Source: Providencia sp. R33
GTDB taxonomy: Bacteria; Pseudomonadota; Gammaproteobacteria; Enterobacterales; Enterobacteriaceae
Direction of reading: 5' to 3'
Assembly: GCF_019343475.1 (NCBI RefSeq)
Contig: NZ_CP072453.1
Location: 2,852,001-2,916,000, forward strand
DNA: 64,000 nt
Part shown: positions 1 to 8,972 of the stretch, piece by piece
Layout of the letters: each line of letters opens with the position of its first letter
Position numbering within the stretch: the first letter of the stretch is position 1
The notes under the pieces: generated by a model
Databases searched by the model: none
What the model saw: the letters and a program-made list of their open reading frames with translations, nothing else
What the model was told of the DNA's origin: nothing
Translations under genes and position numbers: made by a program

Positions 1-2
1 TT

Positions 3-440
3 GGGGTGATAAACCCTGTGAATGCGTTCTTACCACTCTTAGAGCAATCAAATATCGCCTCAATTACCTGCGTGAATTCACTGCTGGCATTGCAACCTGA
101 ACCCCATATGGTCGCCACATCTGCCGCAAGAGCCGCGCTATTAAACATGACACTGAATTTATCTAAAACATTGTTACCCAAAGGAATACGCGTCAATTCT
201 ATTTTACTGGGCATGGTGGAGTCTGACCAATGGCGCCGCCGCTTCGAAAGCCGCAGCGACACCAACCTCACTTGGGAACAATGGATAGGCAACATCGCCA
301 AAAACCGCGGCATTCCCATGCAGCGCTTAGGTAAACCTGAAGAGCCTGCTCGCGCACTGGTTTTCTTAGCGTCCCCAATGGCGTCATTTACCTCGGGTGC
401 AGCTTTGGATGTCTCTGGTGGCTTTGCCCATCAAATTTAA
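3..440 (+). CDS. SDR-family oxidoreductase, 3' part only
   Basis: The frame is open from the left edge, so the N-terminal Rossmann half lies outside the window. The visible 145 residues match the C-terminal half of a short-chain dehydrogenase: a VNSLLAL strand, a helix reading ATSAARAAL, a GIRVNSI strand, and a C-terminal PEEPARALVFLASPMASFTSGAALDVSGG-like end (known from SDRs to close the fold). Odd point: where the classical active site has YxxxK, the aligned segment reads TSAAR, so the catalytic Tyr and Lys appear to be Thr and Arg. It may be a non-catalytic or divergent SDR. It ends 11 bases before the aspartate-dehydrogenase-like gene and is evidently in one operon with it. Substrate unknown. 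Confidence 0.8.
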   Translation, partial: GVINPVNAFLPLLEQSNIASITCVNSLLALQPEPHMVATSAARAALLNMTLNLSKTLLPKGIRVNSILLGMVESDQWRRRFESRSDTNLTWEQWIGNIAKNRGIPMQRLGKPEEPARALVFLASPMASFTSGAALDVSGGFAHQI

Positions 441-451
441 AGGATTGAAAT

Positions 452-1243
452 ATGAAAACGTTAATGCTTATAGGCTATGGCACGATGGCAGAAGAGGTGA
501 TTACTCGCTTACCTCGTGGGATAACTCTGCGCTGGATTGTTGCTCGCGCTCATCACCACGACGCCATTCTTAAGCGCTTTCACGGGGAAGTCACCCCGAT
601 TGAGGATATCAGCCAAATTAATGAAAAGCCCTCTCTTGTGTTGGAATGTGCCAGCCATCAAGCCGTTAAACAATATGCGCCCCTTATTTTACAAAAGGGG
701 TGGAGGCTCGCGATTATTTCAACGGGGGCACTGGCGGATACTGCGACGGCACAGCATTTAACCGCATTAGCCAAACAACATCATGGGCAGTTAATCCCGC
801 TAACCGGTGCCGTTGCAGGGCTTGATGGGTTACGTGCGGCGAGAGAAGCCAACATTACGCAAGTGACTTATCAATCACGCAAAAGCCCAGCGAGTTGGCG
901 TAATGGTCCTGCCGAGCAATTTATCGACTTATCTCAAGTCACTGAGGCAACTGTATTTTTTACGGGTAGTGCACGGGAAGCTGCACTTAATTTCCCAGCG
1001 AATGCCAATGTTGCCGCAACCGTTGCCCTTTACGGGATCGGTATGGATGACACCCAAGTGCAGCTGATTGTTGACCCCAACACGAGTAAAAACACCCATC
1101 GCATTGAAGTACAAGGTGATTTTGGGCAGTTTTGCATCGAACTCAACGGTAATCCACTTCCCTCTAACCCGAAAACATCCATGTTATCAGCCCTAAGTGC
1201 GGTGGAAATTTGCCGCCGTGTTGCTGAACAGGATGCCATTTGA
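452..1243 (+). CDS. nadX: Aspartate dehydrogenase family protein (NadX-like)
   Basis: 263 residues, the usual size for L-aspartate dehydrogenases. The N-terminus carries a dinucleotide-binding motif GYGTMAEE (residues 8-15). The family signature ALNFPANANVAATVAL follows at about 177-192, and NPKTSMLSALSA lies near the C-terminus. Family members oxidise L-aspartate to iminoaspartate/oxaloacetate with NAD(P)+, or run in reverse as an amination. The gene starts 11 bases after the SDR stop and its stop lies just before the aldehyde dehydrogenase start, so the four genes are probably co-transcribed. In this context (aldehyde dehydrogenase plus a ThDP enzyme) a role in catabolism of an amino or keto acid seems likelier than NAD synthesis. 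That is inference, and the family assignment is firmer than the substrate. Confidence 0.8.
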   Translation: MKTLMLIGYGTMAEEVITRLPRGITLRWIVARAHHHDAILKRFHGEVTPIEDISQINEKPSLVLECASHQAVKQYAPLILQKGWRLAIISTGALADTATAQHLTALAKQHHGQLIPLTGAVAGLDGLRAAREANITQVTYQSRKSPASWRNGPAEQFIDLSQVTEATVFFTGSAREAALNFPANANVAATVALYGIGMDDTQVQLIVDPNTSKNTHRIEVQGDFGQFCIELNGNPLPSNPKTSMLSALSAVEICRRVAEQDAI

Positions 1244-1254
1244 CGGAGAACATC

Positions 1255-2724
1255 ATGAATAAAATGGATATTTTTGTCGGCGGAAAATGGCAATTGGGCC
1301 GCGGAAAAGAGATGCAATCACGTTTTCCTGGCGACAACCAGATTATTGCGACCCTAAATAGCGCCAGTCTTGAAGACGTCGAAGACGCCGTGATTGCCGC
1401 AGAAACCGCATGGAGAGAGCCCTCATGGCGGAATATGCCCGCCCACCAGCGTGCAGCTATTTTGTATAAAGTCAGTACCTTAATTGACGAACAGCGCGAA
1501 GAACTCACTCGCTTACAAACCTTGGATAACGGCAAGCCGTGGGCGGAAGCCCGTGGTCTTGTGATGAGTGCCGCGGCTACCGCACGTTATTTCGCTGCAG
1601 TCTGTGAAGTGTCGGGTGGCGAACTTCCCCCTCGCCGCCAAACAGATATCATGACAATAAGCACTTACCAACCTATTGGCGTTATTGCGGCGATCACTCC
1701 GTGGAACTCGCCGATTGCTAGTGATATGCAAAAAATTGCCCCAGCCATTGCCGCAGGGAACGCAGTCATATTGAAACCTGCGGAAGCAACGCCACTTATC
1801 TCGCTAAAACTCGCTGAAATCTTTGAGCAAGCGGGCTTACCTCGCGGCTTGTTGAGCGTACTACCGGGCAAAGGCTCAATTATCGGCGATGCCCTCGTTC
1901 GCCACCCTTTAGTGCGAAAAATCTCCTTCACAGGGGGCACCAATACAGGGCGACAACTGGCACATATTGCGGCAGATAAACTGATCACCACCTCATTAGA
2001 GTTAGGTGGGAAATCCCCAACAGTCGTGTTATCAGATGCCGACCTTGACCTTGCTGCTCACGGTGTTTGCTACGGTATTTTTAGTTCGATGGGGCAAGCG
2101 TGCATCGCGGGTTCTCGTTTATTTGTCGCCCGCGAGATATACGACAAATTTATGGAAAAACTCACCGCATTAACCCAAAACTTAATTATCGGTGACCCTC
2201 GCCAAGAACGCGTACACATTGGCCCATTAATTTCCCCAGCTCACCGCGATAGCGTGCAGGCCTACGTTGATTTGGCTATTCAAGAAGGTGGAAAAATTCG
2301 CCTTGGCGGGAAAATCCCTTCAGACCCAGCCCTGCAATCGGGGAACTATTATTGCCCCACCATTATTGAAGGCTTAAATAACCAAGCACGTGTTTGCCAA
2401 GAGGAAATCTTTGGTCCCGTCTTAGTGGTCATTCCCTTTGATAACGAAGATGAACTCATTCAACAAGCCAATGATTCCGTGTACGGACTCGCGGCAGGAA
2501 TTTGGACGCGTGATTATACCCGCGCCTTTAAACTGGCGGATGCCCTTGAAACGGGCACCGTGTGGATCAACACCTACAAAGTTTTTTCTATTTCCACCCC
2601 ATTTGGCGGCTTTAAAGAAAGCGGTCTGGGTCGCGAAAAAGGCCTTGAAAGCCTCAAAGCCTACATGCAACAAAAAAGTCTGTTTCTGGCACTTAACCCA
2701 CAACCAAACCGTTGGTGTGAATAA
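1255..2724 (+). CDS. NAD(P)-dependent aldehyde dehydrogenase
   Basis: 489 residues from ATG 1255, which has a GGAG six bases upstream; an in-frame TTG at 1240 would overlap the previous gene and lacks a site. It shows the ALDH signatures: TPWNSP near residue 155, SLELGGKSP with the general-base Glu249, GQACIAGSR with the nucleophile Cys283, EEIFGPVLVV, and PFGGFKESG near the end. ALDHs oxidise an aldehyde to the acid with NAD(P)+ through a cysteine thiohemiacetal. It is the third gene of the SDR/NadX-like/ThDP operon and could oxidise the aldehyde released by the downstream decarboxylase-like enzyme. The specific substrate cannot be read from sequence. Confidence 0.88.
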   Translation: MNKMDIFVGGKWQLGRGKEMQSRFPGDNQIIATLNSASLEDVEDAVIAAETAWREPSWRNMPAHQRAAILYKVSTLIDEQREELTRLQTLDNGKPWAEARGLVMSAAATARYFAAVCEVSGGELPPRRQTDIMTISTYQPIGVIAAITPWNSPIASDMQKIAPAIAAGNAVILKPAEATPLISLKLAEIFEQAGLPRGLLSVLPGKGSIIGDALVRHPLVRKISFTGGTNTGRQLAHIAADKLITTSLELGGKSPTVVLSDADLDLAAHGVCYGIFSSMGQACIAGSRLFVAREIYDKFMEKLTALTQNLIIGDPRQERVHIGPLISPAHRDSVQAYVDLAIQEGGKIRLGGKIPSDPALQSGNYYCPTIIEGLNNQARVCQEEIFGPVLVVIPFDNEDELIQQANDSVYGLAAGIWTRDYTRAFKLADALETGTVWINTYKVFSISTPFGGFKESGLGREKGLESLKAYMQQKSLFLALNPQPNRWCE

Positions 2725-2765
2725 CCAATCCGTCAAAGGATTATTCAAGCATTAAGGAGAATATA

Positions 2766-4409
2766 ATGTCTGACATGATTACGGTTGGCGAAGCCGTCGC
2801 CAGAACATTAGAGCAATACCAAGTCACCACGGTTTACGGTGTCATTTCAATTCATAATTTACCCATTGCTGATGCGATTGGCCGTCGTGGGATCATCGAC
2901 TTTACCCCAAGCCGTGGCGAAGCAGGTGCGGTGACAATGGCCGATGCCCATAGCCGTTTTCGTGGGCTCGGTGTGGCATTAACCAGTACAGGCGCAGGCG
3001 CGGGGAATGCCATTGGTTCAATGATTGAAGCCATGAATGCTTGTTCGCCCATGATCCACATTACGGGTCAGGTGGAAAAAGCCTATTTAGATATGGACGC
3101 AGGGTTTATCCATGAAACCCCTGATCAGCTCGGATTTTTGCGGGCAAGTTCCAAGCAAGCTTTTCGCGTACACAGTGCTGAGCAAGCGGTCGCCGTCTTG
3201 CACAAAGCCATCCAGGTTGCCCAAACCGTGCCTTGCGGCCCCGTATCCATTGAAATTCCAATTGATATTCAAAGTGCACAAGTGCCTATTTCCGTATTAA
3301 GCGCCCCCGTTGTTCCCTCTGCATTGCCTGCATGCAGCGATTCTCACATCGACACTATTTGGGAGAAGCTTCAGCAAGCAAAACAGCCATTATTGTGGAT
3401 TGGTGCAGGGGCATTACAGGCAGCAGACGCCATAAAACGCCTTGCTGATCAGGGTATTGCCGTGATTAGCAGTACCCACGGACGCGGAATTCTGTCTGAT
3501 GATCATCCTTTTAGCTTACGCGCCTTTCATAATGCAGACGCCATTGATGTCTTAATACGCAGTTGCGATTTATCCTTGGTAGTGGGCTCCCGCTTGCGCA
3601 GCAATGAAACCAAAACATGGTCATTACCCTTGCCGCGCCCGCTGATCCAACTTGATATTGACCCACAAGCTGCCAATCGAAATTATATTGCTGATATAAA
3701 TATTACTGGTGATGCGAAGACCTTACTGGAAGCGTTGGCAGATAAAATGGAACTGGCCAACCGCCCTGTATCTGACACTTGGAAAAAACAGGTGCAAGAA
3801 GCTGTTCAGCAGGCAGAGCAACAACTGCGCGAACAATGCGGTGCTTATAGTGACCTCAGTGATGCCGTTGAACAAACGCTACCAAAAGAAGGTATTTTTG
3901 TGCGGGATATTACGGTTTCAGGGAGCTTGTGGGGCAGTCGGTTATTAAAAGCCACCGAGCCGATGCACAATATTCACTCCCTTGCCGGCGCAATTGGTTT
4001 GGGTCTCGCGATGTCCATCGGTAGCGCAAAAGCCAACCCAAACACTTCAGTTATAGGCCTTGTTGGTGATGGCGGTTTGATGCTAGGGATTGGGGAACTC
4101 GCTACGATGGCACAAGAACAACTTCCTATCGTATTGATTATTATGAATGATAATGGCTATGGCGTGATGCGAGGCATTCAGGAAAAATATTTCGCAGGTC
4201 GGCAGTATTATAATGAATTATTAACTCCTTCATTTAACCAATTAGCTCAATCAATGGGCATTACCGCATTTACCATCGACAAAGCCGCCGATTTTAAATC
4301 AACTCTCCAACAAGCCATTGATTTAAAAAAACCTGTCGTGGTTGAGGTACTGATGAATAAAATCGGCAAAATGGATTTCTCAGGCCCACCGCAGAAAAAA
4401 CTGTTCTAA
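2766..4409 (+). CDS. Thiamine-diphosphate-dependent enzyme (acetolactate synthase/decarboxylase superfamily)
   Basis: 547 residues with the three-domain layout of the POX/AHAS superfamily. The N-terminal pyrimidine-binding domain holds the catalytic Glu52 in SRGEAGA. A central domain contains WIGAGAL. The C-terminal pyrophosphate-binding domain has GDG at 434-436, followed by the NDNGYGV segment that binds Mg-ThDP. Members decarboxylate 2-keto acids and release an aldehyde or join two units. AAGGAGAAT lies before the ATG. It closes the operon and is followed by a strong terminator. With an aldehyde dehydrogenase next door, a keto-acid decarboxylase function is plausible. A true biosynthetic acetolactate synthase is less likely, because no small regulatory subunit is present. 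Confidence 0.82.
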   Translation: MSDMITVGEAVARTLEQYQVTTVYGVISIHNLPIADAIGRRGIIDFTPSRGEAGAVTMADAHSRFRGLGVALTSTGAGAGNAIGSMIEAMNACSPMIHITGQVEKAYLDMDAGFIHETPDQLGFLRASSKQAFRVHSAEQAVAVLHKAIQVAQTVPCGPVSIEIPIDIQSAQVPISVLSAPVVPSALPACSDSHIDTIWEKLQQAKQPLLWIGAGALQAADAIKRLADQGIAVISSTHGRGILSDDHPFSLRAFHNADAIDVLIRSCDLSLVVGSRLRSNETKTWSLPLPRPLIQLDIDPQAANRNYIADINITGDAKTLLEALADKMELANRPVSDTWKKQVQEAVQQAEQQLREQCGAYSDLSDAVEQTLPKEGIFVRDITVSGSLWGSRLLKATEPMHNIHSLAGAIGLGLAMSIGSAKANPNTSVIGLVGDGGLMLGIGELATMAQEQLPIVLIIMNDNGYGVMRGIQEKYFAGRQYYNELLTPSFNQLAQSMGITAFTIDKAADFKSTLQQAIDLKKPVVVEVLMNKIGKMDFSGPPQKKLF

Positions 4410-4435
4410 TTAGTTTTGACTCAAAAATACTGTCT

Positions 4436-4459
4436 GAGCAGCTAAAGGCTGCTCTTTTT
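4436..4459 (+). terminator. Rho-independent terminator after the ThDP-enzyme operon
   Basis: GAGCAGC (4436-4442) pairs perfectly with GCTGCTC (4448-4454) around a 5-base loop, followed by TTTTT. It is oriented to end the plus-strand operon, 27 bases past the stop codon. Confidence 0.85.
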
Positions 4460-4509
4460 GTTTGTATTGGCCCATCATGAAAAATGATGTCATTAAGCTA
4501 ACAATTAAA

Positions 4510-5769
4510 TTAATAGTAATATAATTCAATTGTTGAAGAACCATTAAGATGGACAGGAGATGACAAATTCAAATTTTGTTTTTGAGTAATATAGGCTTGA
4601 ATGATTAACAGTCCATTTAACTGCTTAAATGGCATGGGTGTTACAGAATTCGTATCTGTACTAAATGAAAAATACGAGGCTGTATTCGTAAATAAACTCC
4701 CTCCATTCCCTTTAAGATCTGTTTCTTTATTCCAACTCGTTGCCTTATTGGGTAACGTAGGCGTCCAATATTTCACTGTTACTGCTTGTCCATCTAGCCT
4801 CATTTGGGTAAATGGCATATTCAAAAGGTATCCCCCTAATTTTTGGCCATTGCTTGTCCCTAGCCCCGCAACAAACGCTTGTGTCACATTAGGTAACCCC
4901 ATAGGTAAATTCTTTCCTAAACCAGCCGATAATACCTCCGTTTTAGCGAGCGCACTGCCAATTTCATTTTCACTCCCTGCATTTGTCGTCGATTGCGGTC
5001 GATTACTGCGGGCCCGAATGGCAATGTTTGTGGCCGCATCACAACTGAGGGTAAAATTCAGTGTATATGCAGGTAAAACGGTCACGGCGTTATTAGCTAA
5101 ATCGTTAGCATGGAGAGTGTGATAATCCACCGTGCCATTGTTCGAAACCGAAGGTATACAAGCTATCGCACGTAACTCAGAGGATACCCTGACTGTACTT
5201 GGTGAAAAAGCAGCAACATTTAATGAAAATTGGCCCGATTGTGTTAAAACCATCGGTTGGGTCACCTCAGTAGCTGATACCTTTGGGGTGATATTTAACA
5301 CCATTTCGACACGTTTTCCTCTGATTGCCGATTGTGGGCGAATTTCATCATTGGGTTTTAATAAGGCCGTGACGTGGTTCACCTGATGTCGTACGACCAT
5401 TGCCGTTGTGCTCTGTCCATCGACACGGAAACTGACTAAACTTACTTGCAATTCGCCTTTTTGGCCATATTGGAATTCACTTGGATGGCTACCAAAAAGA
5501 TCTTGGATTTTAATCACGGGGTCAATCTCTTGTGAGCACATCAGTTTAACCACCACCTGACGGCTCTGTAGCTCCCCATCTCCGCTCGGTAGTTGTTTTA
5601 TCTGATCACGCGAGACAGCACCGTAATCAATATTAGGTTGAGAGATTATCCACTGGCAATCCTCCTCCACTGTATTATCAGCTAACAGATAGGGTGAATA
5701 GGTAAACAATAGACTGAGTGCGAGACAAAGCCTCACTACAAGTCGTTTCACTGACAATATTATTGACAT
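4510..5769 (-). CDS. DUF1120 two-domain fimbrial protein, probable tip adhesin of the Yhc-type system
   Basis: 419 residues with a hydrophobic signal peptide ending near residue 30. The C-terminal half (from about residue 200) is clearly related to the smaller subunit encoded at 8973-9737: both share a CxPS...VDY start, a LSCDA strand, an AGLG...GLG(T/A)SNG core, (T/S)WNK, and an NGSSTIELYY-type end. The N-terminal 170 residues are unlike the pilin and could be the receptor-binding domain; this two-domain plan is typical of fimbrial tip adhesins. The start overlaps the usher's end by 10 bases, consistent with translational coupling. E. coli yhcADEF likewise pairs DUF1120 proteins with a chaperone and usher. 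Receptor unknown. Confidence 0.8.
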   Translation of the reverse strand: MSIILSVKRLVVRLCLALSLLFTYSPYLLADNTVEEDCQWIISQPNIDYGAVSRDQIKQLPSGDGELQSRQVVVKLMCSQEIDPVIKIQDLFGSHPSEFQYGQKGELQVSLVSFRVDGQSTTAMVVRHQVNHVTALLKPNDEIRPQSAIRGKRVEMVLNITPKVSATEVTQPMVLTQSGQFSLNVAAFSPSTVRVSSELRAIACIPSVSNNGTVDYHTLHANDLANNAVTVLPAYTLNFTLSCDAATNIAIRARSNRPQSTTNAGSENEIGSALAKTEVLSAGLGKNLPMGLPNVTQAFVAGLGTSNGQKLGGYLLNMPFTQMRLDGQAVTVKYWTPTLPNKATSWNKETDLKGNGGSLFTNTASYFSFSTDTNSVTPMPFKQLNGLLIIQAYITQKQNLNLSSPVHLNGSSTIELYYY

Positions 5770-8117
5770 AACGCATTCACCTCTTCAAATAAGACTTGTG
5801 ATTCTGGTTCACTGGGTAAATTAAGTTGGACAACACAGGTCTTTTTTTCTGGTGTTTCAATCATCAACCTCATCGCTGGTGTCGCTTGCCCTAAAAAAAA
5901 CTGCCCTGATTGAGTCGCCAGTGTTAAAAAATTACCCGCCTCATCGCGGATCACGCTGTCAACGGGTAGCGGTCTCCCAGCTAATTGTGTATTCACCCGT
6001 ACACGGCGAGATTCGACCACCGTGAAAGTCATCGGTACAATCGAGCCTTTTGCAGGTAGCGTTGTTTTATAAGCATTGAGAATATCACTTTGACGAGATA
6101 GGCTTCTCGGATCGACTTTCACCGCATTCTGTTGATAGGCATTTAGGTTGGGGATCACTGCATAGCCATTGCCATTGGTCCAAGTTGGGCCTGCCCCGGA
6201 GTCTAAACGAATATCGCGTTTATCTCCTACCTTGGCGATACCAAAGGTGTCTTTGATTTCATACGGTGACAGCAACAAACCTTCATTGACCAGAGCAACT
6301 CCCCCATTTAAAGAGGCCCCCCAACTGGTTTGATTTTGATTATCTCGGCGAATGTTGGCACCTAGCTGGCTATATGGTGTGACAGTATGCGCATTAGCAG
6401 AAACCGATTGATAGTGTTTTTGGTCGTTGTAATCATATGCAACTCCCCAGTTTCTATCGTGACTCTCATAGTTACTATAACGTGCGCCCCAGCGATTACT
6501 GTTATCGCTACGCGTCAGCCACGACGAAATATTGGCTCGTTCCAGCGGAATATTCAGCCGTACATAAAAGGTATCTTCATAGACATTGTCGATATTATAA
6601 GTACGCTGATAGCTCGTATTTAACATGGTATTTTTGTAGAGCGTTTTGCTCCATGAAAAACTAATATAGTCTTGAGACTGATTGTCCTGCGTATACGTTC
6701 GCCCTATTGAAGACCCCAATGTTCCCCAGTCTGTAGATAAACTCATGTCACCACCAAACTGTTTTTGCTTATTATTAACACGAGGTTCATCTCTCACAGC
6801 ATCACTCAAATAGTGGTAATCAGGGCTTTGTATCAACCCATTAACGCCAATAGACAACGTGTCTGAGGCTAAATAAGCCACTGTACCTGTGATAAGCCCA
6901 CCGGTTTTATGATGTTTTTCATCACGCGCTACATCAGTATTGGTCGAAAGTCTCCATGACTCGTTCAAACGCACCGCACTATTCAAACCCAACCCATAAT
7001 AATCGGGAGATACGACTGCACCGCTTTGTAGCCCTAAAAAGCGGTTCACACTCCAGCCTTTTGACAAAGACACAACTAATGGTTTATGTGGGGTATTGTT
7101 TTCATCATAACGACCAATCCCCATTGAGTACCCCGTATGACTAAACTGGCTATCATTCAAAAACGTAGACGCTGGCACAATAAACTCTTGCTCTTGCCCA
7201 TTGACCCCTTTTAATTTCACGAGTAAATCTGCAGTTTGATTGACTAATGAAAATTGGGATAGCTCAAAAGCCCCTGCGGGGACAGCAGTATTGTACAATA
7301 ACCGCCCAGCCTGATAGATTTCCACCATCGAAGGCTCTGGGGCGACCCCCGTAACCAGTGCGCCACCACCACGATGATTTTCTAATTGGTTTTCAGGGAA
7401 CACTTGCAAGCCAATAACGCGAGATGCACCAATGACACTGTTATTTAAATTAATTTGCCCCAGTTGCAGCACTTTTTGCTGCTTTTCTAATGTCGTTTGC
7501 GCGTAGGCATATTGATGAATAAATTCCGAATCAGTGAAATGGTTATAAATTTGATAACTACGAAATAACCAGTTTTGATAGTTAAACCCTGCCTCCGTAT
7601 TCACATAATACATATCACGATTGCCAACACCTGAGCTCCCCATATAGTTCGCAGCATAATTCACAATAGCGCCCATGCCCCCGTACACATAACGCTTTTG
7701 TTGATTAAAATTCACTGAAACGGCGCGCTCAGGCACAAAAAACCACAGTTCTTGTTTCGCAGGTTTGGGGATAATCTCACTGTTTTCCCATAGTTGCTGA
7801 AGTGCGACGCACTCTTTCGTTCCCTGTAAAGTACGCGGGTCATTAATGCCAATCGCCGCTAATAGCTCGGCATTAATACAGGGCTGTCCACTCTGATTGA
7901 ACTCAACATCAACACTCACACGATATTGATTATTAACATAAACCTTGAGTTCTTGTTTACCTGGTAAAAAAGTGGGGGCTTGCTCAAATTGCTTAGCAAT
8001 CGAGGTATCAATACCACGTGACATTAAAAATTCTTCATCAAAGGTGACCGATTCGGTTGCCAGTGCTGAGTGAAGACAAACCCAAAAAAGGAGCGCTATC
8101 GGCGTCTGTTTTGTCAT
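5760..8117 (-). CDS. Fimbrial outer-membrane usher, Yhc-type
   Basis: 785 residues, slightly shorter than most PapC-type ushers but similar to YhcD. A signal peptide ends near residue 20 (SALA-TES). The N-terminal periplasmic domain contains paired cysteines (QPCINAE, KECVAL). A long run of alternating beta-barrel strands follows, with the usual LxxFPENQ and GGGALVTGVAPEPSMVEIYQAG plug region near residues 240-270. The C-terminal domains end in a cysteine pair around TCVVQLNL and NALC. Ushers form the pore through which chaperone-bound subunits are assembled. It lies between the chaperone and the adhesin gene and is transcribed with them. Confidence 0.9.
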   Translation of the reverse strand: MTKQTPIALLFWVCLHSALATESVTFDEEFLMSRGIDTSIAKQFEQAPTFLPGKQELKVYVNNQYRVSVDVEFNQSGQPCINAELLAAIGINDPRTLQGTKECVALQQLWENSEIIPKPAKQELWFFVPERAVSVNFNQQKRYVYGGMGAIVNYAANYMGSSGVGNRDMYYVNTEAGFNYQNWLFRSYQIYNHFTDSEFIHQYAYAQTTLEKQQKVLQLGQINLNNSVIGASRVIGLQVFPENQLENHRGGGALVTGVAPEPSMVEIYQAGRLLYNTAVPAGAFELSQFSLVNQTADLLVKLKGVNGQEQEFIVPASTFLNDSQFSHTGYSMGIGRYDENNTPHKPLVVSLSKGWSVNRFLGLQSGAVVSPDYYGLGLNSAVRLNESWRLSTNTDVARDEKHHKTGGLITGTVAYLASDTLSIGVNGLIQSPDYHYLSDAVRDEPRVNNKQKQFGGDMSLSTDWGTLGSSIGRTYTQDNQSQDYISFSWSKTLYKNTMLNTSYQRTYNIDNVYEDTFYVRLNIPLERANISSWLTRSDNSNRWGARYSNYESHDRNWGVAYDYNDQKHYQSVSANAHTVTPYSQLGANIRRDNQNQTSWGASLNGGVALVNEGLLLSPYEIKDTFGIAKVGDKRDIRLDSGAGPTWTNGNGYAVIPNLNAYQQNAVKVDPRSLSRQSDILNAYKTTLPAKGSIVPMTFTVVESRRVRVNTQLAGRPLPVDSVIRDEAGNFLTLATQSGQFFLGQATPAMRLMIETPEKKTCVVQLNLPSEPESQVLFEEVNALCQ

Positions 8118-8166
8118 TTTTATTACACTCGTGTTGGTGCCTTTATTATTTTTTAAACGCGCTGAA

Positions 8167-8871
8167 TTAATCTATTAATGGGGCATCGTAATATTTATTC
8201 GTAGAGAATCCCCAAGTCGTGGCAGGGTAAAAACGCACTTTATCGGCATTTTTGATATTGGTATTTTGATCCCCCGATAAATCAAATGATTGGTGAGGTA
8301 AAATATAGGTTTTAGGCAAAATGAATCTTTGGCCTGAGGGCAATACAGTAATGTTGGGTGAGATAAAACGCACAACATACGGAGAAGGGTTAGTCACCGT
8401 GAATTGGTTATTTTTATATTCCCACGTTAAGCCTTCCCAAGGCGCGAGGTTTTGTGCTAGCCCCGCTGGACGGATAATCACGGGTAGGTTTTGTTTAAAA
8501 GTGACGTTGATTTCTTTTTCCAGCTCACCATTTTTCGGAGGTACGCCTTCAAAGGTTACACGTTTTAATCGCTCAGTTTTAAGTGGCGTTTTGGTGGTTA
8601 TCAGAAACCGTACCGTCTGAGTTTCATTGCCTTCTACACGTGCAACGGGCGGATAAACTGTAATGAGCTCCTCTTTATCATCTTCGAGATTTTCAATTTT
8701 AGTGATCAACAAACTCGGGTATTTATCGGTGTTTTTAATATCAATATTACCTTCGCCATCACTTTCCTCGATCATAACAATGGGATTTTGAGGCACCATC
8801 CCTGCCGCCAAACTGCCTGCAGAAAAGAGGAATAAACTTAAACAGATAAAGTGATTTAAATAAATTTTCAT
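8167..8871 (-). CDS. Fimbrial periplasmic chaperone, Yhc-type
   Basis: 234 residues with a signal peptide (hydrophobic 8-22, cleavage near SLAA-GM). Two immunoglobulin-like domains are seen: a G1-strand-like segment and the EGVPPKNGE region at about 102-110 in the first, and an NPSPYVVRF segment in the second, which corresponds to the conserved TNPTPYY-like motif of PapD chaperones. Such chaperones complete the fold of subunits by donor-strand complementation in the periplasm. The gene sits between the DUF1120 major subunit (upstream) and the usher (49 bases downstream), the order expected for a yhcA-like gene. Confidence 0.88.
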   Translation of the reverse strand: MKIYLNHFICLSLFLFSAGSLAAGMVPQNPIVMIEESDGEGNIDIKNTDKYPSLLITKIENLEDDKEELITVYPPVARVEGNETQTVRFLITTKTPLKTERLKRVTFEGVPPKNGELEKEINVTFKQNLPVIIRPAGLAQNLAPWEGLTWEYKNNQFTVTNPSPYVVRFISPNITVLPSGQRFILPKTYILPHQSFDLSGDQNTNIKNADKVRFYPATTWGFSTNKYYDAPLID

Positions 8872-8972
8872 AGAACCTTAATTACAATATGTAAATAAGG
8901 AAAGAAAAATCGGTATTACCTAAACGTTTCTTTCCTTGAATAAAATAATGTTAAATCTGTTATCTCATGACG

